Part shown: in pieces, positions 1 to 13,504 of the stretch
How positions within the stretch are numbered: position 1 is the stretch's first letter
Layout: each line of letters starts with the position of its first letter
Assembly (NCBI GenBank): GCA_009760855.2
Contig: WPIO01000002.1
Coordinates: 7,980,001-8,044,000, forward strand
DNA: 64,000 nucleotides
DNA from: Cristatella mucedo
Lineage: Eukaryota; Bryozoa; Phylactolaemata; Cristatellidae
Reading direction: 5' to 3'
Program-made: the position numbers and the translations under genes
The notes under the pieces: model-generated
Seen by the model: only the letters and a program-made list of their open reading frames with translations
Databases searched by the model: none
What the model was told of the DNA's origin: nothing

Positions 1-191
1 ATCCGCATAAAAGCGGAGTCTTGAATAATGTGTAGTTCCTGTTCGTTTGAAGTTCCGCTCCCCGAGATTATTTCAAAGTAAATTAGTAACAATAACGGGA
101 ATAATAAAAATAACAGTAAGATATTAATTACGGCTCTCTAAAATCATTATATGGGAAAAACTTTCATATATGACTCAATGTGGTCACATCA

Positions 192-192
192 G

Positions 193-219
<27 letters not shown>
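192..219 (+). repeat. (CA)n microsatellite
   Basis: About 13 CA units just before the long AT tract. Confidence 0.95.
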
Positions 220-224
<5 letters not shown>

Positions 225-245
225 ATATAAATAAATAGACATATA

Positions 246-248
<3 letters not shown>

Positions 249-339
<91 letters not shown>
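249..339 (+). repeat. (AT)n microsatellite
   Basis: About 45 perfect AT units. The flanking stretch 1-600 shows no gene. Confidence 0.97.
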
Positions 340-342
<3 letters not shown>

Positions 343-559
343 GAAATCATGACAAATAGTTCATCTTTCTATTTCTGCACGCTGTCTTGGTTCGTTCCTC
401 TATGCTGTCACTCATTCTCAAGGGAAATAGGTCAGCAATTTCGTGCTATCGCATTGATACGATACTGGCTAGACGGGTACTCGACGGGGCGGTGCTTGTG
501 CGCGGCGCACGCGTTAACCTGCATTCACGTGGTCTCTATTTCTAATTTTAATGATCATC

Positions 560-1145
560 TCTTCAATACCATTATGGTCAAAATAATTCGACAAGGATCG
601 CCGAAGAGCGCGTAGAACATCGGAGGAAGCTAGCGAGCGCAACTATTAGCCACGCTCAAGATGGACCGACATGCACTGGTCAAGTGGACTGCAAGCTGCT
701 GTGCTGCTCGTTTGTCGGCACTTCGCTGCAAAGGAAGAGCACCAGAGCTTCCGATCTGCACCCCCCCCGGAAAATCGTTCAGGGCGCCGTCAAAGACTCG
801 CGAGAGCCAAGGTTCAGCGTAGCTATAGCGTCAGCTGCTGGTGGCCATCTTAAAATGGCGGCGCTCGTCGAGCTCCGCGGGTCGCTCGCGGAGCAGCAGT
901 CGGTTCAGAGGCTCTTGGCTGTGGCATTTGAAGAGGTGAAGAGGCGAGGGAGGCCGGGCGAGGCCGCTCGCTGCAGCTGCCAACCTCTGCCGCAGCTCGG
1001 ATCGACAATGGCCTCTGGACTCGTTGCTCCGCCTGCCGGCGGCTTTTCAGGGTCGCTCGTCGGACCCTGGGATTCTGTGCCCGCGCTCTGCGGAGTTTGT
1101 CGTTCTTGCCTATTCAAGCCGTCTGCTGGCCGCGGGAAGGAATGA
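560..1145 (+). other. CpG-rich segment, candidate first exon around AAAATGGCGGC
   Basis: At 855 an ATG lies inside AAAATGGCGGC, which matches the YY1-type promoter/start element. The frame reads MAALVELRGSLAEQQSVQRL and stays open to 1145, and a donor-like GAAGAG|GTGAAG occurs near 936. I recognise no domain, and GC-rich DNA gives such frames by chance. Confidence 0.25.
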
Positions 1146-1187
1146 ATGAATGCAAAAGCGGCGTTGCCAGTTATGTTTTCCGCTATT

Positions 1188-1262
1188 TTGGCCCAGGGGG
1201 TAAGGTGCTCGCCTTTGACGACCGAGGTCGTAGGCTCGAGCCCTGCGACATATATGAACCGC
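1188..1262 (+). mobile_element. tRNA-derived SINE head
   Basis: GGCCCAGGGGGTAAGGTGCT is followed by GGTCGTAGGCTCGAGCCCTG, a tRNA-like A-box/B-box arrangement (B box GGCTCGAGCC) shared with copies near 8970, 40640 and 41020. The rest of the element is not clear here. Confidence 0.6.
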
Positions 1263-1420
1263 CCGGATAGAGATCAGGGGCTATGCAAGATAATTATCTT
1301 TACATCATATTTATATATTTTGAGCCGACTAGATGAATTTAGGTAAGCGACATGCAAATATTGACGGGTGCCTGTACTTGGACAGTACAGACACACCTGC
1401 GGTACGTTTGAAAGGGTGAG

Positions 1421-1560
1421 CTGATTTGACAGAATCATTTACATGCAGCATTACATACTGCGTATGTAGCAGCAGAACAGCCGTACAAGCTATCGCTACC
1501 GCTTGCAGTGAGGATCAAAGGATCACCCACAGCCGAACTCGAATTCACGGCGTAGGCGGC
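1421..1560 (-). mobile_element. SINE-B copy (decayed)
   Basis: Read on the minus strand it shows the tRNA-like head (B box near AATTCGAGTTC), CTGCAAGCGGTAGCGATAGC, then ATGTAAATGA and TCTGTCAAATCAGCT, the SINE-B order seen at 63505, 28765 and 57960. Confidence 0.6.
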
Positions 1561-1599
1561 GACGAGCGAGCGGCTCACATGCGGGCTAAGCTAACTACA

Positions 1600-1785
1600 T
1601 TTGCATGCTGACCCTGTGCATGTCACCCCTAACCATGTTATTCATTTTGTTTGTTTATCAAGCATGATTTTACTCACCAACCATTCAATTGCATTTCCCT
1701 TTGCAGCAAATGTAAAGCGCCAAGAGAGAGAGATTAAGTTCTCTGAGGGCGCTTTATCAAGTGCATTATTATTATTAAGCTGCAA
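1600..1785 (+). mobile_element. LINE 3' end with ATT tail
   Basis: Contains TTTGCATGCTGACCCTGTGC, CCAACCATTCAATTGCATTT, then GTAAAGCGCC...GAGATTAAGTTCTCTG and GGCGCTTTATCAAGTGCATT with an (ATT)n tail. The same unit follows RT remnants at 31985-33000, so it is the 3' end of that LINE. Confidence 0.75.
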
Positions 1786-2139
1786 CTGTCGGTTTCCTCG
1801 TGAAAAGGAGCTACGGCTTAATACTAGCACAGCGCCCTCAGACTGGTACTTGAATCTCGAGGCACTATGCAAGGTCAAGGACATTCATTTGGTGCGGTTT
1901 CTTGAGAAGCGTCGCGGTGAAACGGTCAGGCAGATATATTCTCCGTCGGAATGTCTGTCGATAACCAATCGGGCTGAGCCCGAATTCAGATATGCAGAGC
2001 TGCCGCTGACGCCCTCGCAGAAGCAGGTGAAAGCAATGTGTCCAGCGGTGAGCGGACTCCGGATTCGAGCCCGCTCGCGACTTCTCGCACGGACGGTGAC
2101 AATGTCCAGGACCCCTTCGTAAGCAAAGGCCGTTACAGG

Positions 2140-5330
<3,191 letters not shown>

Positions 5331-5479
5331 TAGCCACGCTAGGCTTGCTGTAATCTAGCATACTACCGCCAACCATTCGACAGTTCTTCCTTTGCCGAAT
5401 ATGTTAAGTGCCTGAAAAGAGATCAAGTTCTCTGAGGGCGCTATTTAAATGCGTCATTATTCTTATTATAAGGAAATAA

Positions 5480-7770
5480 CAATTTGTGGAATCAAGTGAA
5501 GGAAAATGTGCGAGTGTCATCCGGCGCGTCGCAGGCGCTGCGGTTGTTTCGTGCGAAGTCGCGACGAGGTAGATGCTCTTCACAAGGTGAGTGAGGCGAG
5601 TGCTTGCGTCCTGCTGCTCCGTGCGGCCGTGGCGGCGCCCGTTACCGCGATGTCTACGCAACGACCGCATCGACTCGGCACTTTTTTCCACGGGGTCTGT
5701 CGCAGACTGACCTGACCGACCTCGTCGCTCCACCAACGTCCTCCTAATTCTGCTACGCTCCTCGCCACCCTTTGGTTCGCGAGGTGAAAACAGCTGGCCG
5801 CAGATCGAGCACATTAAGCCGAGCAGCCGGGACGCGTGCATTCTTCCCCTAAGCTGCCCGAGCCGCCGCTGACTCAGCCGAAGTAATTTTAGTTTCAAAG
5901 CCTCCTCCTTGTTTTGTTTTAATCGCTTTCCTTGCTTCCAGTTTAGTGCTAGCACAGCTCATCTTTATGGTCAATCGGAAATGATGGCTTGATTACGCTT
6001 GCGCAACCGAATTCGCTCTGAAAGCCGAAATGCTCTCTCCGCAAATGACGCACCTAGTCGCTGCTGCAGCTGCTGTTTCGAGCAGCGTGCGCTCGATTGC
6101 ATCCGAAAGCGGTCAGGATAATTTGAGAATGAGAAGCTGCGATATTCTGCCCATGCGTCACTTTTCGTCTCCGTTGAAACCAGCACCGTACGCCGGTGAT
6201 GCTGCGCCCATTTCCAAAGGAGGGGGCGGCGAGAAGAGTACAGAGGGTACGAGAAGAGTACTAGGGTACGAGAAGAGTACAGAGGGTATGAGAAGAGTAC
6301 AGCTTAAGTTTTCCAATTAGTCTGGCTAAGTGGCCGGATCGGCCTCAACGAGAGCTGCAGAGTTTCGAGCCCCCGCTGTGCTGACAACGGCCTCTTTAGC
6401 CGTCCCTTCCGGTGGCTCCTCACCCCCCCACACAGGTGACTATCGGATTTCCAGAAATGATGGCTATGAGCGTTGCGTTGCGCGGCTCTAGAGAATCGTC
6501 GAGCGGTGTGCAAACAAGATGCGAAAAGGAGCCGGCTCACACTTGATATTCTTTCAGACGAGCTACACACACAGGAAGTCAGAGCTGCCGCGTGCCCTGT
6601 GCGAGCGTGCACGCCTTCTACGCACGCACGAGCACAAGCGCTCAGACTCGGGTGTCCAGAGCCGTCGGGTGCCGGTCGTCCGTTCGACTGGAGAGGGCGA
6701 ATTGTAGACGCACCGACGGCGCGATTCATACTCGGTAATAGCGTGAAGAGACTGGCCGAGTGGCGCGCAGCTGAAGGCACTCCGAAATGGGAGTAGAAAT
6801 TATTTCTTTTTATGACGGTGGATCTGCAGAGGCTTCTGGACCTTCGTGTGCCTACGAAAAGGAGCTTCAACCTCTTCCACAGTAACGAGCGAGACTTGTA
6901 TCTAGTGGGGTTTCAGAGCCTCTGTCTGGACAGCACTCCTTCGGCACGCCACGTCAAGGTCACTCAACCAAGGAAGGCCACCGATGTTTTCAGATGGAGC
7001 TATATAAGCTTGCTGCGAAGATGGCTTTCAGGGCGCGGCTCAAGGGCATAGTCACGTGAGTAGGAAAAGCTGAGCGAAGCAGATGCGTCTTTATCCGAGG
7101 CTTTAAGTGACGCAATGTCGGTGCAGGTCAGTGAGGGAAGCCAGAAGTGAGTTTCAGACTGTCAGTGCACACGAATTGAAGGCTCGAACACTAAGCTTTT
7201 CAAACGGAGCGAGGAGTGTTGAGACGACCGGAAGCCGAGAATCAGGGGGGGGGGTTCGAGAGCACGTGACTGAAGAGGCAAGGACGTCTCGTAGGTAGGC
7301 GCATGTGCAAGCAGTCGAAGCAATCTGTAAGAAAGGGAGAGGGTCTCTAATGCCGACTCGACGTTCGATTGAGAGCCAGTGAAGCTCGCAAGATGTGCGA
7401 ACTTTCGTGTGCTGTCGCGCGATCGACTAATAGGGATTGCCTATGCGCGCATCACGCCCAGAGAGACTTTCTCGACAGCAGATTTGACGAAATTGATGTC
7501 ACAGCACAGCAACTTCGACCGTCGACCCTGGACTCATTCCTTCGGGGAAGCGAAACTGTCAATAAAAACGTAGGCGACAGTATGGCGGCTTCGCCACACT
7601 GAAGCTTACACCAACCTGGTCATTATCGCTAAAAACTTCCTCAGTGACGGCGGTAGTTTCTGAAAACTGGCTTCGTAAAAGAGAGCGACGCGATGGATGC
7701 GACGTCCGTTGGCAGCGATGCACTTGGAACCGCGTCTCTCGCTTGCTTTCTCTATATTAAGACCCCAATT
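5480..7770. other. intergenic, nothing recognised apart from a small repeat
   Basis: Moderately GC-rich DNA with short open frames on both strands but no recognisable domain, splice-supported exon or RNA gene. It holds a short tandem repeat at 6230-6303 and a G9 run near 7245. Confidence 0.5.
6230..6303 (+). repeat. short tandem repeat of GAGAAGAGTAC
   Basis: Four imperfect copies of a roughly 17-20 bp unit (GAGAAGAGTACAGAGGGTAC). Confidence 0.85.
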
Positions 7771-7779
7771 AAGACCACG

Positions 7780-7872
7780 ATATATAATATATAATATATT
7801 ATATTATATATAATATAAAATAATATAATATTATATATCTATCTATTATATTATATACTATTATATATACTA
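7780..7872. repeat. AT-rich imperfect palindrome
   Basis: Almost pure A/T sequence made of TATAATATA-type motifs that are largely self-complementary. It probably arose from AT microsatellite decay. Confidence 0.8.
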
Positions 7873-8374
7873 GATCCCGATAGTCGCTCCGTTTCCTTGC
7901 GATTCTTTCCTTCCGATCAGTTCCAGCCAACCGTGAAGTGAACAGGAAGAGACGCGTATTTTTTTCGCAGCTACTACCAGCGGCTAGCGCCCAGCCGTGA
8001 CGCACGGTAGGCATTTTCGCGGTCTTGCCGCGCGATTGCGGGCAGGAGGTGATTGCCGAAACAGCCAGAGGCAAGAGATCGCCCCGCCGCCGGGCGGCCG
8101 TCTTTACAGACAAGCCGATTTGCAGGCAGCGTCCGATCAGCGAGCGATGAATAAGCACGGCCTTACAAAGATTACGACCCCTTTGCAGGTGCGACCTACC
8201 CGTAGGCTAGAAGCGTGCATCGCCCCGCGATGAGAACATGGATGCTGGCGACGGAAGCGCACTTTTGCGACGGCGGCGGTGGATGGACAAAGGAGGCAAA
8301 AGCGTAGGGAGACTTATGGCACTAGCAATGTAGCAAAGCTCAGGCTCTCCGGTCTCGTTCAGGTGAGAGCGGCG

Positions 8375-8375
<1 letters not shown>

Positions 8376-8409
<34 letters not shown>
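8376..8409 (+). repeat. (CGC)n microsatellite
   Basis: About 11 perfect units within CpG-rich DNA. Confidence 0.95.
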
Positions 8410-8410
<1 letters not shown>

Positions 8411-8904
8411 GCCTACCGGGCTATAGTCGCCGCCGACTGTCTCGGTCGTCCATCCGTCGCGTCCAGCGACGGCGACTCGGCGACCGTTGAACGACTGCCG
8501 ACGGTGGCGCAAGACGCAATGAGCACATAAGCGTCACGAGGCCGTGCGGCGCTAAATGGCGTCTGCCGGCTAGCGCCCTGAGCGAGAGGCGAGCAGAGTG
8601 CAGGCAGCGACGTACTCAGCTCGCCCTCCGGCCGCGAAGGGTGAGGCGGCTGGTAATTAAAAATCCTATTCGCGCGCCAGAGCGCCGAGTGGGACGCCGC
8701 AGGCGACGCTCTCCAATATGCCGTTTCATATTGCGAGCCTCGATGTGATTAATTTTTCAGGTGCGACGACGGCGAAGTTGCACCAGTGCACTGCCCTCGA
8801 TCGACCGAGGCGTGTGGTAATCCCGTCTCCGCAGCCTCCACCAACTGCCCAAGCCCCAGACGACACGATGCCGCAGGGGAGAATGTGGCTCGTTTGGGCT
8901 GTTT

Positions 8905-9050
8905 CTAATATATAATTCAGTTGCATAGCACTCTGAGAAAGCTTAAGGTCTTCATCCAGGCGTATGACATGCGCAGCAGGGTTCGAGCCCACGACCTTAG
9001 TCGTTACCGGCAAGCACCGCACCCCTGGGCCAAACCGTTTGACCATCTGG
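8905..9050 (-). mobile_element. tRNA-derived SINE head
   Basis: On the minus strand GGCCCAGGGGTGCGGTGCTT and GGTCGTGGGCTCGAACCCTG form A-box/B-box-like motifs. The copy resembles the one at 1188-1262, including 3' flanking words. Confidence 0.65.
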
Positions 9051-9377
9051 CCGCATCCTGGCGGGCACAAGCTCATGGCGACTTGCGAGCTTCCGGCAGC
9101 TGTCGCGCCGCTTGCGGCTCGGCGGAGAGTCGGCTCGTCGACCCCCGGAGCTCGGATTCGCACGCCAAATGGTGGACAGAAGCTTCAGCAAGCCAAGCCA
9201 TTCGCAGCCAGAGATCGCCAAGCGTTCGAGCGGGCAGGCGCGAGGTGCTCATTCGTCGAAGAGCCCTCCGCAAAGAATCAAGAGAGACGGACGCAAACGC
9301 GCGCTCCCGCCAGAGGTCGCCAGCGTCAATGGCTGCGACGGACGGCGTCGGTCCCGAGCCTGATGAGCTAGGCATAC

Positions 9378-9391
9378 GGGGGGGGGGGGGG

Positions 9392-9434
<43 letters not shown>
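9378..9434 (+). repeat. G16 run followed by (CGG)n
   Basis: Sixteen consecutive G followed by about 13 CGG units. The strand could form G-quadruplexes. Confidence 0.95.
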
Positions 9435-9435
<1 letters not shown>

Positions 9436-9526
9436 TGCCCCGGATGTCACGAGTGCGAGGTGTCAGCAATCGGCGACGAGTGAGAGTTTGCCTTGCTTGC
9501 CACGAAAATTGGCTACCGTACCGCAC

Positions 9527-9551
9527 TGCGGCGGCGGCGGCGGCGGCGGCG
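9527..9551 (+). repeat. short (CGG)n tract
   Basis: About eight perfect CGG units, some 100 bp after the G16/CGG tract. Confidence 0.9.
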
Positions 9552-9694
9552 AATCGTTTGGCTACCTTGGTCTCGCTATGGCATCGAGTCCTGAAATGAG
9601 CATTTTGTCGCAGGACCGTCGGGCTCTGCTTGATAATGAAAAAAGAAAAATATCAGCTGGTGTAACGGCTTCGTTTGTGTAGCTTCTGGAAAAA

Positions 9695-9840
9695 AGAACG
9701 TCGACGGCTATTGCCACCGCTCGCAGTTGGCAATAAAGGATCCTCCACCGCTGCAGGATTCGAACCCACGACAAGATAGGCGCAGTAAGCCGATGGGCAG
9801 ATCTATTCCTTGTCGCAGTACGCGGTCGCTCGCCTGGGCA
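9695..9840 (-). mobile_element. SINE-B copy
   Basis: Minus strand: tRNA-like head with GTCGTGGGTTCGAATCCTGC, then AGGATCCTTTATTGCCAACT and GCGAGCGGTGGCAATAGCCG. Confidence 0.65.
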
Positions 9841-10069
9841 CACTGCCCGCACATGCTACACTGGGTGTCTTCTCACGCGTTTTTCTAGGCGCCCATCTAA
9901 CCGCGACCGCGTGCTTGTCAGGTGCTCTTGGTCGTTGCTTCTCTGGTAGCGAGTCGCAAAGCGCTTAAATAGACGATTGTTTCCTTTGGGTGCACGGAGT
10001 GCAAAAGAATCCTTCGCGCTTTTCTTATTACGGTTGCTATATTTAGCAGCAGAAGAGCTTTTAGAGGTT

Positions 10070-10145
10070 TGACAAGGGATCGAGTGCTGACGTCCTCGGA
10101 ACCCACAAGTTGGGTCGTGAAATGCGAGCACCTCATGCCCACCTT
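10070..10145 (-). mobile_element. SINE-B head fragment
   Basis: Minus strand shows GAGGTGCTCGCATTTCACGA and a degenerate B box. The same head word is at 63600-63660. Confidence 0.5.
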
Positions 10146-10724
10146 CATGATTCACCATGATGAGCACCTCGTGCCCACCTGCCTCCTTGGGCCGAGGCGC
10201 CGCGGCAGGAAGAGAATGAGCTGCATTTCCGGCAGCTCCGGCAGTCGAGCAGCGCGTGCTGCAGAAGCGCGACGAGCACGAGCGAGTTGATGGCGCGAGG
10301 CGGCTCGGACCGAATTATTCGCGAAACCCTTGTAATACTGGAGAATCCAGAGCTGAGCGCAGCGAGTTTTCGTTTGAATGTCTGCTGACACGACCGTGAG
10401 CTTGGAGCGCTAGACAATAAATTGAATCAACTCCGCAATGTCCGGTCGAGATGGTTGACCAAAGCAAAACTTGCGATTGTCACTGCAGCTGCGTGGGCTT
10501 GCGGGAATCCGGCTAACCTGTAAGTTCGACAAGGTGAGTGGTTTTATATCAGTAAGTAGATTCGCAATCCGGAATCTTGTAATGAATTGTTTATGACCTT
10601 GATCGGTAGCAACCAGCTTTACCGAACGCATGCCTCCGCTGAGCATACTATAGATGCAACGCCGTTGAAACAGTTGGGCGAGAGTAGCAAGTAAGTATAG
10701 TAAACTAAAGTTACAAACAGCCTC

Positions 10725-10845
10725 ATTTTTATTGAGCACTGCAAGCGGCGATTACTCCGCTTGCAGTGCTCAATAAAGGATTGCGTGCTGTAGCACTCGA
10801 TCCTACGACCCGGAGCTTTGCCCCGAGGTGGGTAGAACAGGTTCA
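10725..10845 (-). mobile_element. SINE-B fragment with perfect hairpin
   Basis: Minus strand: GGTCGTAGGATCGAGTGCTA (B box) then CAATCCTTTATTGAGCACTG. Its end is duplicated in inverted orientation, giving the hairpin at 10728-10777. Confidence 0.55.
10728..10777. repeat. perfect 21-bp inverted repeat, 8-nt loop
   Basis: TTTATTGAGCACTGCAAGCG at 10728 (arm to 10748) pairs exactly with the arm at 10757-10777; the loop is CGATTACT. Confidence 0.9.
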
Positions 10846-10849
10846 TGCA

Positions 10850-12715
10850 GATGTTGCACGCTGCCTCTTCGCAATGTTGCTCTCTGAGTTTAACGCAATA
10901 CCTCAGCTGAACTAGTTAGTTCAGGTGGTTGTGTCAAGTTTGTGCAGACTAAAATTAGCGTGTAACGCCCTTCTCGGGCGCTGTCTCAGGATTGCCAGGC
11001 AGCATTTCCCTGGCTAGTGGTTACTAACTGCATCCAATCGCTGGGCAGCACATCATCCGGTTATTGCACTCTAGTACTCGCAGTATATCCTCTTGACTGC
11101 AACCAATTGCAGGGTACCCTTCCTGTTTCTGCGAGGTCCGGAATTGCATATGGACTGAATGAAGTAGGGTCGGGTTATGCCCCACCCTATGGGATTTAGC
11201 TCCAGTGACAGCACATTTATTGATATTTCTCAAATACTGATGGAGTGGAACGAACGGCATTCAAATTGGCGCCAACTACAAGGGTAACATAAGCTATCTT
11301 TTGACGCAACCGCAACTGTCCTATTGACCTTCTGATAGCATGTAATAGTCAAGGTCACGTTGTCGCCGGATTATTTATAAATGAATATTTTGGTAAAATC
11401 AACAGATTCAACACCATGTACTTTGAAACTATGCAAATTTCCTCAATAGATGTGAGACACTTGTTTCTAACACCATATCTAAAGCAACAAACAATATATT
11501 TGACATGTCAACTTTGCATGCATCTCCAAAAAAGTCAAGTTCAAGAACACTAGGGTCATGTGCAGCTATATTAACAAAACAGACAACCATTATGATCTGG
11601 CATCCATTAAATCTAATCAAGGCCATCTTACTATCCAAATTTCACGTTGCTGGTTTGCAAATTGGCCATTCTGTTGAATTTTTACCTGGTACCGAAGAAA
11701 AGTGTTGGGAGAAATTCTCGAACCCAGCTGATGCTTTAAAGCATGCGAACTATGAATAGAAAGCCCGTGTCACTCGGTTTACTGTTGTGGTTTGTGTTTC
11801 TATGTACGCATGATTCGATCATCGACACTTGGGCTCGCCGGCACTCAGCCAGTGCAGGCAGACTGGTAAGTGCCCTAAATCACCCCAGGGTCAAACAGCT
11901 GGTGGCTGTGGTCTAGAGACAGGCCGGTGGTCAGCTGTGGTCTGACGGCTGTGGTTTATCCGCAGGCCGGCTTAGTCCTCACTCCAAATCACGGGATGAG
12001 TTGCGGCTGGGAGGGAGTGGGCGAGGAGGGAACGCCAACCGGGGAGAGGGAGAGTCGAGTGGGAGTAGGGGCAGAAGGGAGCCGTTCGCCCTTCGGCTCC
12101 TTGTATTAAATTGTTGGTGGCGGTCGTCGGCTGGCTCTCTGCTGTGCCTATCAAAACCAACAACTGTCACAAAACTTACAAAATACATACGAGGCCCGGA
12201 GCTTCTAGTTAATGAACGACCGCCGAATGTGTCGAAAAAGAAAAATCACTTCGAGTGTATGCTTGAATTGTTAATTGCTTGAGAGTCTAACGTGTCGCTT
12301 ACATGAAATTCTTGACTGAGCCACAGGTCCAAGGTCCAAGCTCTAACTTAAGTACCGCGCCGCTGACGAATCGAGACTTGCTAGACACTGAAGAGCCTGC
12401 ATTTCGCCTCTTGACTCTTTGACGCTCAAAAAAGCGTGAGCCAATTCGGTCGTGCACGAATCAAATGTGAGCGGGAGAAAATATCTCTGGAAGTTTTCCG
12501 TTTGCGGGTACTTCCTCTCTGCAACCAAGCGAGCGAGCGCCTGAGCCTTTCGAGGCGCAGGCGCTCGGCTTCTAGCTGCTCGTCACCGCTAGACAGTAGT
12601 AGACCGCTAGTAGACCGCTGACGAGGATCGGACAAGTGCAGGCAAACTAGCGGCGCGTGTAGACGCGAGACAACTTTACAGGTCCCGGAATCCGCCTAGC
12701 CAAACCCTGTCATTT
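10850..12715. other. intergenic, nothing recognised
   Basis: AT/GC-balanced DNA with short open frames and a G-rich purine stretch near 12000-12080. No domain, RNA gene or clear repeat is visible. Confidence 0.45.
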
Positions 12716-12839
12716 ACATCAGGTCTCGAGGCAGAAATTGCTGGCGTTCTACTGGACAAGCAGTTTTATTTGACAAGGTAATGTAACGTATCTGCTGCTG
12801 CAACTCCGCCAAGCCACAAAGACCAAGTGCGTATGATGC

Positions 12840-12970
12840 AGGAGCGTTTTCAATAGTTAGCTCGAAGCCTAAGCGGCTTTCAGTACGTATGCGGTGCCAA
12901 CAGACTTTCTCTCGTGCAACGAAGAGAGCTTTAGAAGCATAGCTGACATGGCCCCTATCACCTTGGTAGA
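12840..12970 (-). mobile_element. LINE-2 type 3' tail fragment
   Basis: Minus strand carries TGGCACCGCATACGTACTGA followed by AAGCCGCTTAGGC, the same words as behind the RT C-terminus at 27720-27830. Confidence 0.6.
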
Positions 12971-13141
12971 TGCAGCTCTGAACAACATTGATTAATACTG
13001 AATGCAAGTCTGCCGTTTAGAGTAGAGATGACACAGGAGTACATGTCCTGAGGTGTGCGTTACATACCATTGCTTCCTTAGGGCACACTATCCCCAGAAA
13101 TGAGGTACATGATGAGCTAAAAGGAGAATCTGTAGAGGGAG

Positions 13142-13500
<359 letters not shown>

Positions 13501-13504
13501 AGTC

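Larger units (their letters stand above)
8000..9600. promoter_or_regulatory. second CpG-rich region with GCC/GGC tracts
   Basis: GC-rich DNA holding a (CGC)n tract (8376-8409), a 16-base G run followed by GGC units (9378-9434) and another CGG tract (9527-9551), interrupted by a minus-strand SINE head near 8970-9050. No gene is supported. It may be a promoter or simply repeat-rich DNA. Confidence 0.3.

Noticed and set aside
8921-9682. 253-codon plus-strand open frame
   Set aside because: It runs through a minus-strand tRNA-like SINE head, a G run and CGG tracts. No homology and no splice support.
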